Assembly: GCF_002455975.1 (NCBI RefSeq)
Contig: NZ_DKLM01000153.1
Location: forward strand, 2,147-7,763
Reading direction: 5' to 3'
DNA length: 5,617 nt
Source of the DNA: Clostridium sp. UBA6640
GTDB taxonomy: Bacteria > Bacillota > Clostridia > Clostridiales > Clostridiaceae
Shown: piece by piece, positions 1 through 5,502 of the stretch
Layout: every line of letters begins with the position of its first letter
Position numbering within the stretch: the first letter of the stretch is position 1
Notes under the pieces: generated by a model
What the model saw: the letters and a program-made list of their open reading frames with translations, nothing else
Databases searched by the model: none
What the model was told of the DNA's origin: nothing
Made by a program: the position numbers and the translations under genes

Positions 1-94
1 CATTGTGAACTGTGAATTGAATTAAGTTCGCCGCTACAGTTAATCAATTCTAAATTTTTCAGTTGCCACTGAGAAATATCTGAAATTGTGAATT
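1..94. repeat. Degenerate dispersed repeat element, left edge cut by window
   Basis: The first bases are heptad-like repeats on the minus strand (TTGTGAA at 3-9, CTGTGAA at 10-16), followed by TTCGCC at 27-32. A 9-bp stem with a TGCC loop lies at 55-63/68-76 and has one T-G wobble. The right end (71-94, GAGAAATAT..GAAATTGTGAATT) matches the right end of the element at 1879-1902 in 22 of 24 bases. The element carries no reading frame. It lies just beyond the MATE gene terminator. It is probably a non-autonomous, MITE-like or otherwise dispersed intergenic repeat; the outer boundary lies outside the window. Confidence 0.6.
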
Positions 95-141
95 AAGAGA
101 TTTAAGGATATATATTGCATTTAAGATAGTATATAGGAAAT

Positions 142-173
142 AAAAAAAGTGCTTAAATTCCTTAAGCACTTTT
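142..173 (-). terminator. Rho-independent terminator of the MATE gene, overlapping its stop codon
   Basis: Read on the minus strand, AAAAGTGCTTAA (173-162) pairs perfectly with TTAAGCACTTTT (156-145) around a 5-base loop. The run of T continues to 142, giving seven T in all. The TAA stop codon (164-162) is the last part of the 5' arm, so the terminating ribosome would cover half of the stem. Confidence 0.9.
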
Positions 174-1556
174 ACCATCGTCTAAGCTACCTTCAATTAA
201 AGAAGCTCTAAATTTTTTATTATTTACAATTAGTAACATAAATAAAGAAGGTAATAAGATTCCTTTAATTATACTGCTAATACTTATGCTCCACCAAACT
301 CCGTTTAGACCTAACATCTCAGGTTTTGATAATATCATAGCTGCAGGTACACGAAGTCCCGTAAATATGACACTTATTAGAGCAGGAAAGGCGGTTTTAC
401 CAAAGCCATTAAAAGCACCAGTAGTAGTAATCTCTAAACACATAAATAATTGAGAAACTCCCAAAATCTTCAAATATACTATTCCCATTTTAATAGCTTC
501 TTCTTCGGGAATAAAGTATGAGAATATTGGTCTAGCACCAAAAATTAATAGTGCAGTAGCAAATACTCCCACTATACTAACTACTCCAATAGCAATAAAG
601 TATCCTTTAAATATACGATCATGCTTTCTTGCACCGTAGTTTTGTCCTACAAAGGCACTTAGTGCAGTGGAAAAGCCTCCAGCAGTCATCCAAGATATAG
701 CTTCAATTTGTGAACCCACTTTTTGAACTGCAACAGCTGTATCTCCATGAACAGCAATAATTCTTCCTATTATCATAGCAAAAGAAGAAAATAATCCATT
801 TTGTAATGCAACAGGAAGTCCCAATTTAACTATTTTAGATAAGTATTTTTTATCAAACTTTTTAAATATGTTTATTTTAAATAGCTCAAGGTCTTCTTTT
901 TTCATTTCTCTTAAAAATAACATTGTAACTACAAATTGAGCTAGTACAGTAGCTATTGCAGCACCTAAAACTCCCATTTCTGGTATAGGGCCAAATCCAA
1001 AAATTAATAATGGATCAAATACCATGTTAAATATAAGTCCTACAGTGTTTATTTTAAAAGGAGCTTTACTATTTCCACTACCATTGAAAATCCCTGTTAA
1101 AACCGGATTTATAAAATTAAATACCATTCCTAAGGCAACTACAAATAAGTAGGTTTCTGCCATAGAAATTACTTCAGGACTGTTTAATTTAAAAAATCCT
1201 ATTAAAGGAGCTTTGAATAGGATTAAGAATAATCCATATAAAATTGCTAGAATAATATTTAATTGAATAGAATTTGTGGCAACGCTTTTAGCATCATCAT
1301 TATTATTTCTTCCTAAGGCTTGGGAAACTCCAATTTCTGCGCCAGCTTTAGATAATAATATAAAAGACTGACCAAACCATATAAAAAAACCAGCAGTACC
1401 TACTGCAGCTACAGCAAGACTTCCTACTCTTCCAATCCAAATCATATCTGTCATGTTATATGCCATTTGGATAAAAGAAGTTCCCATTATAGGGAGTGCT
1501 AGAGAAATAAGTGATTTAAAAATATTGCCATTAACTAAATCTGTTTTTTTACTCAA
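162..1556 (-). CDS. MATE family multidrug/Na+ or H+-coupled efflux transporter (DinF/NorM-like)
   Basis: This encodes a 464-residue inner-membrane antiporter of the MATE family, which expels cationic drugs or metabolites in exchange for H+ or Na+. About 12 hydrophobic segments form two halves joined by a charged loop near residues 222-245 (MKKEDLELFKINIFKKFDKK). TM1 carries D37 in YNMTDMIWIG, and TM5 carries N177 and D181 in FNMVFDP, followed by T203 in GAAIAT. From memory, these correspond to the D41/N180/D184/T202 network of the archaeal PfMATE, which suggests a DinF-like member. The usual family length is about 440-470 residues, so the protein is complete. I chose the TTG at 1556 as start: GGAGGTG lies six bases upstream, giving a protein beginning (M)SKKTDLVNG. 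The ATG at 1571 is less likely because this ribosome binding site would fall inside the gene and nothing similar precedes the ATG. The gene stands alone, with its own terminator. Substrate cannot be told from sequence. Confidence 0.95.
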   Translation of the reverse strand: MSKKTDLVNGNIFKSLISLALPIMGTSFIQMAYNMTDMIWIGRVGSLAVAAVGTAGFFIWFGQSFILLSKAGAEIGVSQALGRNNNDDAKSVATNSIQLNIILAILYGLFLILFKAPLIGFFKLNSPEVISMAETYLFVVALGMVFNFINPVLTGIFNGSGNSKAPFKINTVGLIFNMVFDPLLIFGFGPIPEMGVLGAAIATVLAQFVVTMLFLREMKKEDLELFKINIFKKFDKKYLSKIVKLGLPVALQNGLFSSFAMIIGRIIAVHGDTAVAVQKVGSQIEAISWMTAGGFSTALSAFVGQNYGARKHDRIFKGYFIAIGVVSIVGVFATALLIFGARPIFSYFIPEEEAIKMGIVYLKILGVSQLFMCLEITTTGAFNGFGKTAFPALISVIFTGLRVPAAMILSKPEMLGLNGVWWSISISSIIKGILLPSLFMLLIVNNKKFRASLIEGSLDDGKSA

Positions 1557-1562
1557 TTTTAA

Positions 1563-1569
1563 CACCTCC
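1563..1569 (-). promoter_or_regulatory. Shine-Dalgarno that sets a TTG start for the MATE gene
   Basis: The minus strand reads GGAGGTG here, a full match to the 16S anti-SD, with a six-base spacer (TTAAAA) before TTG at 1556-1554. The upstream in-frame ATG (1571-1569) overlaps the first base of this site and is preceded only by A/T-rich sequence. Confidence 0.85.
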
Positions 1570-1815
1570 ATTATTTTTTATTATAGTAATTTATAAGCTT
1601 CATTTTATAGTTAGATAATTAAAAAAACAGAAGTTTAATATAGTTAGAAAGCTTTAACATTAGAATTTAAAAAACTATGTTAAATTAACTATGATTTTTT
1701 ATTTAATTATACTTTTTCATATTATGTAATAAACTACATATTGTCAATAAAAGATTAATATTTAACAGCCATCTATAGATATACTACTTTAGAATAACTA
1801 CATCCTTGAGCTTTT

Positions 1816-1902
1816 CAGTTCACAATTCAAAATTCACAATTGTGGTGGAAATTATTTTTGATCAAAATAATTTCTTTTGAGAAATATTCGAAATTGTGAA
1901 TT
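1816..1902. repeat. MITE-like dispersed repeat with inverted ends and central hairpin
   Basis: The left end has three heptads, TTCACAA (1819-1825), TTCAAAA (1826-1832) and TTCACAA (1833-1839). AATTCACAATT (1831-1841) is the exact reverse complement of AATTGTGAATT (1892-1902), so the element has 11-bp inverted ends about 50 bases apart. In the centre, GAAATTATTTT (1848-1858) pairs perfectly with AAAATAATTTC (1864-1874). The right end matches the element at 71-94 (22/24). The stretch 1835-1859 matches 5526-5550 in 21 of 25 bases, differing only within a six-base spacer. The element has no coding capacity. No transposase and no convincing target duplication are seen, so mobility is inferred only from structure. 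Confidence 0.7.
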
Positions 1903-2029
1903 CAATAGTTTCAACTATGATACTGGAAAATATCAATTATTTTCACATATATATCAATTTTCTATATTAATTTTAATTGGGCTTTGATATATAATCAATA
2001 GAGAACTATATAGATTATTAATTATAAAT

Positions 2030-2075
2030 AAAAATATTCTAAAGTGGTTATAGATGTTAACAACTTTAGAATATT
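2030..2075 (-). terminator. Strong hairpin, probable minus-strand terminator
   Basis: AATATTCTAAAGT (2033-2045) pairs with ACTTTAGAATATT (2063-2075) over 13 bp. After one mismatch, GTTA (2047-2050) pairs with TAAC (2058-2061), leaving a 7-base loop. On the minus strand the stem runs into five T followed by ATTTATAAT; on the plus strand no T-tract follows. It would stop transcripts coming from the tocopherol-cyclase-like gene about 150 bases past that gene's stop. Confidence 0.55.
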
Positions 2076-2210
2076 ATAGGATTGAAAAATAATTTCTTTT
2101 AGTCATATTAAATAAAATGATTATTGAAAATGTGACTGATATTTGTCGGAACAGGAGAAGACTTTGAGTGAATATAAACTGAAGTATATTCTTAAAATAC
2201 AGTGTAAGTT

Positions 2211-2245
2211 AAAAGAGACTTATTATTTTAAATTTTTTAAGTCTC
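2211..2245 (-). terminator. Possible weak terminator overlapping the 3' end of the tocopherol-cyclase-like gene
   Basis: On the minus strand GAGACTTA (2245-2238) pairs with TAAGTCTC (2222-2215) across a 15-base A/T loop that contains the stop codon, and TTTT (2214-2211) follows. The 5' arm lies inside the last codons of the gene. The stem is short and the T-tract brief, so read-through to the stronger hairpin at 2030-2075 is plausible. Confidence 0.45.
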
Positions 2246-3200
2246 CACTAATTTCAAGACCTACGGTAGTTCCTATATCATCGAAAATTTTTTTATACTG
2301 TTTATTAAATACTTGTATATGTATCTTTGAGTTTAAACTTTCTCTTATGGTCCTCTCCATCTTACCACTGCTAGGTGCTTTTAATTCTACTCCATCTTCG
2401 TTAGTGGAACAAAGATTAATTTTAAAATTTTTATCCTCTATAGTTATAAAGAGTTTATTTCTTATAACAGCTATATCTTTTATAATTGCACCTGTATAAG
2501 TTGCAAAGTTTAATAGTACTCCATCGATGTAAAGAAAGCCTAGAAAGCCTACAAAATGATTTTTTAGCCAAGGTATTTTAGCTATAGAAAGCATAAAGGA
2601 GGAGTTACTGCTTTTAAAATTATTACATTGTAGCCATATCCATGAAGATGGAAAAGATTTTCCCCAATCTTTTTCAATATATCCTTTTCCACTATCTAAA
2701 TTATAAAACTCCTCATTGATAATTAAGCTGCCTTTCAAGCTGTGATTTATAGATACTACTCCATGATAACATTCCATAAAAGGGACAAAGGAGTACCACC
2801 CCATAATTCCAGGCTTATGTATTTTACTAGGGAAAGGAACTGTATCTTGAAAATAAACTTTACCCTTTACCTTAAGATTATTATCATTTATTTTAATATC
2901 TATAAAATCTTTAGAAAATATATTATTAGCTATTTTTATTTCAAACTTATCTTCCCTATAAGAAAAATCCCCCATAGGAAAAGTGAAATATTTACTTTCA
3001 CCAGTAGAAACATTAATGAATTGAATAAAACAGTGACTTTTTTTATTTTTTTCAAAAGATATTCCAGGAATAAATGCAAAAGCATTTTTTTCATCTTCTG
3101 ATACTAGCTTAAAATACCAACCTTCAAAATAATTTCTTTTATTTAAATTTCCTTGAAAGATTGAGGGATTCCATCTTTTAAAAAAATTATTATGTAACAT
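2223..3200 (-). CDS. Tocopherol cyclase-like family protein (lipocalin/AttH-type fold), function unknown here
   Basis: This encodes a 325-residue protein resembling the Tocopherol_cycl (Pfam PF14249) family. Plant and cyanobacterial members close the chromanol ring of vitamin E, but bacterial relatives are widespread without any tocopherol pathway. Family-like signatures are YFEGWYFK at residues 24-31, GIMGWYSFVPFMECYHG at 131-147, and GKGYIEKDWGKSFPSSWIWL at 171-190. The protein is rich in predicted beta strands and aromatic residues, as expected for a double-lipocalin barrel that binds a hydrophobic ligand. It has no signal peptide or membrane segment, so it is probably cytoplasmic. The ATG at 3200 is supported by AAAGGAG (3213-3207) with a 6-base spacer. 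Length fits a full-size member of the family. It is transcribed alone, away from the TudS-like gene. No tocopherol, quinone or carotenoid gene is nearby. The family call is by motif recognition, not a search; the substrate is unknown. Confidence 0.85.
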   Translation of the reverse strand: MLHNNFFKRWNPSIFQGNLNKRNYFEGWYFKLVSEDEKNAFAFIPGISFEKNKKSHCFIQFINVSTGESKYFTFPMGDFSYREDKFEIKIANNIFSKDFIDIKINDNNLKVKGKVYFQDTVPFPSKIHKPGIMGWYSFVPFMECYHGVVSINHSLKGSLIINEEFYNLDSGKGYIEKDWGKSFPSSWIWLQCNNFKSSNSSFMLSIAKIPWLKNHFVGFLGFLYIDGVLLNFATYTGAIIKDIAVIRNKLFITIEDKNFKINLCSTNEDGVELKAPSSGKMERTIRESLNSKIHIQVFNKQYKKIFDDIGTTVGLEISGDLKNLK

Positions 3201-3437
3201 ATTTGACTCCTTTTATTTTTATTAATATTGTTGACATATTTTATAGATTATAAAAAGATAATTAAAATTAAGGGTTTCTATGATAAACTATAATTTTTAC
3301 TTTTGAACTTCAATTTTATGAATTTTAAATTACTAATTAATAACTGTTAGTGCTATAAAGTACTAATTGAAAAATAAATTTATTTTAAAACTATAGAATT
3401 TTCAAATAAACAATTAATTATCTATTAGCAAGTGGAA

Positions 3438-3467
3438 TTGGAATAATACTATTTCAAAATGTATAAT
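3438..3467 (+). promoter_or_regulatory. Sigma-A-type promoter of the DUF523/TudS-like gene
   Basis: TTGGAA (3438-3443) and a perfect TATAAT (3462-3467) are separated by 18 bases. Transcription would begin near 3474, about 30 bases ahead of the ATG at 3504. The in-frame ATG at 3459 lies directly before the -10 box and would not be in the mRNA. Confidence 0.65.
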
Positions 3468-3493
3468 CATTGTTGGTATGATAATGTAATAGC

Positions 3494-3499
3494 GAGGTG
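3494..3499 (+). promoter_or_regulatory. Shine-Dalgarno that sets the start of the TudS-like gene
   Basis: GAGGTG lies four bases before ATG 3504-3506. No comparable site precedes the upstream in-frame ATG at 3459. Confidence 0.8.
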
Positions 3500-3503
3500 C
3501 CTT

Positions 3504-4079
3504 ATGAAAAGATCAAAGAAAATTTGTTTACTTGCTCATTGTATATTAAATGGAAATTCTAAAGTTGAAGGATTGTGCAGTTATAAAGGGGCAGTAAAAG
3601 AAGTAGTGGAGCTTTTGATAAATAAAGATTTTGGCATAATCCAACTTCCTTGTCCTGAAATCAATCTTTATGGAATTAAAAGATGGGGACATGTTAAAGA
3701 GCAGTTTGATACACCATATTTCAGAGAAAATTGTACAAGATTATTAAAGCCTATTAGTAATCAAATAGAGGATTATAAAAACAATGGCTATGAAATAGCT
3801 TTAGTATTAGGCATTGATGGAAGTCCTAGTTGCGGAATTAATTATACTTGTTCTTCTAAAAAGTGGGGTGGGGAACTAAGCGGAAATGAAAATCTCTCGG
3901 AAATATTAAATGATATTTCAACTATTAAATCTCCAGGAGTTTTTATGGAAATTCTTAAAGAAAATTTAGAAGATATAGGGGTTAAGCCTACTTATTTAAC
4001 CTTAAATGAGAGTAATCTAGGGTCTTCAATTGAAATTATAGAGAGTTATTTTCCAGAACTTTCTGCTGAAGTTTTTTAG
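3504..4079 (+). CDS. DUF523/TudS-related putative desulfidase (CD3072-like family)
   Basis: This encodes a 191-residue soluble protein beginning MKRSKKICLLAHCILNGNSK. Three cysteines sit in family-like contexts: C13 in LAHCILN, C50 in QLPCPE, and C110 in GIDGSPSCG. In the DUF523/TudS family such cysteines hold a [4Fe-4S] cluster used to remove sulfur from thiolated substrates such as thiouracil. Further cysteines are C8, C25, C77 and C116. The YGIKRWGH stretch (56-63) and GSPSCGINYTC (106-116) recall the clostridial branch named CD3072-like TudS-related putative desulfidases; the true substrate of that branch is not known to me. The ATG at 3504 is chosen over the one at 3459 because of its GAGGTG site and because the earlier ATG abuts the promoter -10 box. 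The gene forms a monocistronic unit with a strong terminator 16 bases after the stop. It is divergent from the tocopherol-cyclase-like gene. Family assignment is by motif recall. Confidence 0.88.
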   Translation: MKRSKKICLLAHCILNGNSKVEGLCSYKGAVKEVVELLINKDFGIIQLPCPEINLYGIKRWGHVKEQFDTPYFRENCTRLLKPISNQIEDYKNNGYEIALVLGIDGSPSCGINYTCSSKKWGGELSGNENLSEILNDISTIKSPGVFMEILKENLEDIGVKPTYLTLNESNLGSSIEIIESYFPELSAEVF

Positions 4080-4094
4080 AAAAAATTTTATACC

Positions 4095-4136
4095 ATAGTA
4101 AAAAAGATAAGGTTAGAAACTTATCTTTTTTACTAT
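4095..4136 (+). terminator. Strong terminator of the TudS-like gene
   Basis: A perfect 17-bp stem (4095-4111 with 4120-4136) encloses an 8-base loop. Six T lie inside the 3' arm (4126-4131), paired with six A in the 5' arm. It begins 16 bases after the stop codon. Because the A-tract and T-tract are symmetrical it may work in both directions. Confidence 0.85.
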
Positions 4137-4285
4137 TAGAGCAGAAATTTTAAAAAGTTATATATAAATTTTTTATAACTGTAAAAATCATAGAAAATTT
4201 TATAAAAATCTTATTCTAAGGGCTTTTTGCTGATGGATTTCATTATGAACTGAAAGCCTGTATTTAATGATAATAATACTAAATA

Positions 4286-4305
4286 CTGTTATCAATTGAT
4301 AATAG
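4286..4305. promoter_or_regulatory. Palindrome upstream of the metal-exporter promoter, possible operator
   Basis: TTATCAATTGATAA (4289-4302) is a perfect 14-bp palindrome. With one mismatch it extends to CT...AG across 20 bp. It ends 30 bases before the -35 box. A related perfect palindrome, TTTCAATTGAAA, lies at 4380-4391 between the predicted transcription start and the ribosome binding site; the two centres are 90 bases apart. A regulator binding is inference only. Confidence 0.25.
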
Positions 4306-4335
4306 AAGTCGTGAAAATAAAATTCGATAAAAGGG

Positions 4336-4364
4336 TTGATAAAAATGGGTTTGTTGCATATAAT
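4336..4364 (+). promoter_or_regulatory. Near-consensus sigma-A promoter of the cation diffusion facilitator gene
   Basis: TTGATA (4336-4341) and TATAAT (4359-4364) are separated by the optimal 17 bases. This puts the transcription start near 4371, about 30 bases before the ATG. The leader is too short for a metal riboswitch, so any metal control would have to act at DNA level. Confidence 0.8.
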
Positions 4365-4402
4365 ATCAGAGTAATGTATTTTCAATTGAAAGGGGAATTG
4401 GG

Positions 4403-5263
4403 ATGGATAACTATAAAAAAGCGACAAGAGTATCAATTATTACAGCAATTATTAACGCAGTATTAGCGATATTTAAGGTAATAGCAGGAATTGTAGGAAA
4501 AAGTAGCGCAATGATAGCAGATGGCATTCATACCTTTTCGGATATAGCAACTACAGTAGTTGTTATTATAGGGTTGAAAATCTCTAATAAAGATGCTGAT
4601 GAAAAACATCCTTATGGCCATGAAAAATTTGAGCCTGAAATTTCAAAAATAGTTAGCTTATTATTAGCAGGTACAGGAGTGTTCTTAGCTTATAATTCTA
4701 TACAAATTTTATTGTCAGGAAATTTAGATACTCCAAAGCCTATAGCATTGTATGCTGCTTTAGTATCAATTGCTGTTAAAGAAGGAATGTATTGGTATAC
4801 AATTATAACTGCAAGAAAAGTAAAGAGTATTGCAATGGAAGCAGATGCATGGCACCATAGGTCAGATGCTATTTCTTCTATAGGTACCCTTATAGGTATA
4901 GCCGGAGCAAGAATGGGTTTTAAATTTTTAGATCCTGTAGCTGGGGTTATAGTATCATTGATACTTATAAAGGTTGGAGTAGAATTTTATTTAAAAGCTA
5001 CTGGTCAATTGGTTGATCAATCTGCTGATGATGAAGTTATAGAACAAATTAAAGAAGTGGCTGTTTCTATTGAGGGAGTAAAAGAGATAAATGATCTAAA
5101 AACAAGAAAGTTTGGAAATAAAATTTATGTTGATATAGAGATACAGGTGGATAAAAGTATAACAGTTGAAGAAGGCCATCATATTGCAAATTTGGTTCAT
5201 GATAGTATAGAAAACACTATAGAAGATGTAAAGCATTGTATGGTTCATGTGGAACCAGATTAA
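4403..5263 (+). CDS. Cation diffusion facilitator (CDF) divalent metal exporter
   Basis: This encodes a 286-residue membrane antiporter that exports a divalent metal (Zn, Fe, Co or similar) in exchange for protons. Six membrane helices lie roughly at residues 10-32, 38-60, 83-104, 113-133, 156-171 and 176-196. Transport-site residues follow the CDF pattern: H43 and D47 in TM2 (IHTFSD) and H151 and D155 ahead of or in TM5 (WHHRSD), aligned with D45/D49/H153/D157 of E. coli YiiP. HPYGHEKFE (69-77) is the conserved TM2-TM3 loop. The cytoplasmic dimerisation domain (about 205-286) ends HCMVHVEPD, where H282 and E284 or D286 may form the regulatory metal site. HxxxD in both TM2 and TM5 fits a Zn/Fe/Co transporter rather than the DxxxD Mn type. 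AGGGGA (4391-4396) lies six bases before the ATG. The gene is complete and monocistronic, with its own promoter and terminator. Metal specificity is not certain. Confidence 0.95.
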   Translation: MDNYKKATRVSIITAIINAVLAIFKVIAGIVGKSSAMIADGIHTFSDIATTVVVIIGLKISNKDADEKHPYGHEKFEPEISKIVSLLLAGTGVFLAYNSIQILLSGNLDTPKPIALYAALVSIAVKEGMYWYTIITARKVKSIAMEADAWHHRSDAISSIGTLIGIAGARMGFKFLDPVAGVIVSLILIKVGVEFYLKATGQLVDQSADDEVIEQIKEVAVSIEGVKEINDLKTRKFGNKIYVDIEIQVDKSITVEEGHHIANLVHDSIENTIEDVKHCMVHVEPD

Positions 5264-5268
5264 AAAAG

Positions 5269-5304
5269 AAAGCTTTAGAATTATAAAATTCTAAAGCTTT
5301 TCTT
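5269..5304 (+). terminator. Strong terminator of the metal-exporter gene
   Basis: AAAGCTTTAGAATT (5269-5282) pairs perfectly over 14 bp with AATTCTAAAGCTTT (5287-5300) around an ATAA loop, followed by TCTT. It starts five bases after the stop codon. Confidence 0.9.
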
Positions 5305-5396
5305 ATGTGTTAGAACTTTTTAAAAATATTATAAAGAGATATTAATATAAATTTTTATTTTATATATCAATATAGTATAGTAGTCTAGATTAAATA

Positions 5397-5433
5397 TAGT
5401 ATAATAATTGTAAGGTATACCATTATTATACTA
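5397..5433. repeat. 12-bp perfect inverted repeat with a palindromic loop
   Basis: TAGTATAATAAT (5397-5408) is the reverse complement of ATTATTATACTA (5422-5433). The 13-base loop ends in GGTATACC (5414-5421), itself a perfect 8-bp palindrome. No T-tract follows on either strand, so it does not look like a terminator. No gene is adjacent except the metal exporter ending upstream. The rest of 5305-5500 is A/T-rich with nothing else that I can name. Confidence 0.5.
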
Positions 5434-5502
5434 CTCTCAAATTTAATGTATGTCTGAATATAAGTTACCGTTTGATATATTAATTCACAGCTTTTAGATT
5501 AA

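Larger units (their letters stand above)
1572..2210. other. Long non-coding intergenic region between MATE and tocopherol-cyclase-like genes
   Basis: No credible gene lies in these roughly 640 bases. The part next to MATE should hold its promoter, but I see no minus-strand -35/-10 pair good enough to call. An imperfect inverted repeat (1634-1645 with 1673-1684, 11 of 12 bases) lies about 80 bases upstream of the TTG start. A repeat element occupies 1816-1902 and a terminator hairpin 2030-2075. Positions 2131-2168 are about 42% G+C, clearly above their surroundings, but encode only short stop-interrupted frames. Confidence 0.7.
3201..3503. other. Divergent intergenic region
   Basis: The region is extremely A/T-rich and separates two divergently transcribed genes. 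It contains the ribosome binding site of the minus-strand gene (3207-3213), a perfect TATAAT on the minus strand (3252-3247) without a good -35, and a plus-strand TTGACA at 3231 lacking a well-spaced -10. It also has a 16-bp perfect palindrome of A and T at 3371-3386, TACTAATT repeated 30 bases apart (3331 and 3361), and the plus-strand promoter at 3438-3467. Palindromes this A/T-rich can arise by chance. Confidence 0.6.

Noticed and set aside
2143..2499. Plus-strand open frame of 118 codons with TTG start
   Set aside because: Most of it is antisense to the well-supported tocopherol-cyclase-like gene, it has no ribosome binding site, and its sequence resembles no protein I know.
2742..3101. 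Plus-strand open frame of 119 codons
   Set aside because: It lies wholly antisense within the tocopherol-cyclase-like gene, with composition typical of a reversed A/T-rich gene (Ile/Phe/Tyr/Lys rich), and has no Shine-Dalgarno.
3231..3262. Plus-strand TTGACA in the divergent region as a second promoter
   Set aside because: The nearest -10-like box (GATAAT) is 20 bases away, outside useful spacing, and a better promoter lies at 3438-3467.
3371..3386. 16-bp perfect palindrome of A and T in the divergent intergenic region
   Set aside because: It consists only of A and T in a region of extreme A/T bias, where such palindromes are expected by chance. It is noted within the intergenic feature but not called an operator.
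4200..4402. Metal-sensing riboswitch upstream of the CDF gene
   Set aside because: The predicted transcript starts near 4371, leaving a leader of about 30 bases, and no NiCo or yybP-ykoY-type conserved core is visible.
4200..4436. Minus-strand open frame of 78 codons over the metal-exporter promoter
   Set aside because: It runs antisense across the promoter and first codons of the exporter, lacks a ribosome binding site, and reads as low-complexity Ile/Phe/Tyr-rich peptide.
5472..5500. Promoter-like TTGATA-17-TAGATT reading into the third repeat element
   Set aside because: The -10 box matches only four of six bases and no gene follows inside the window.
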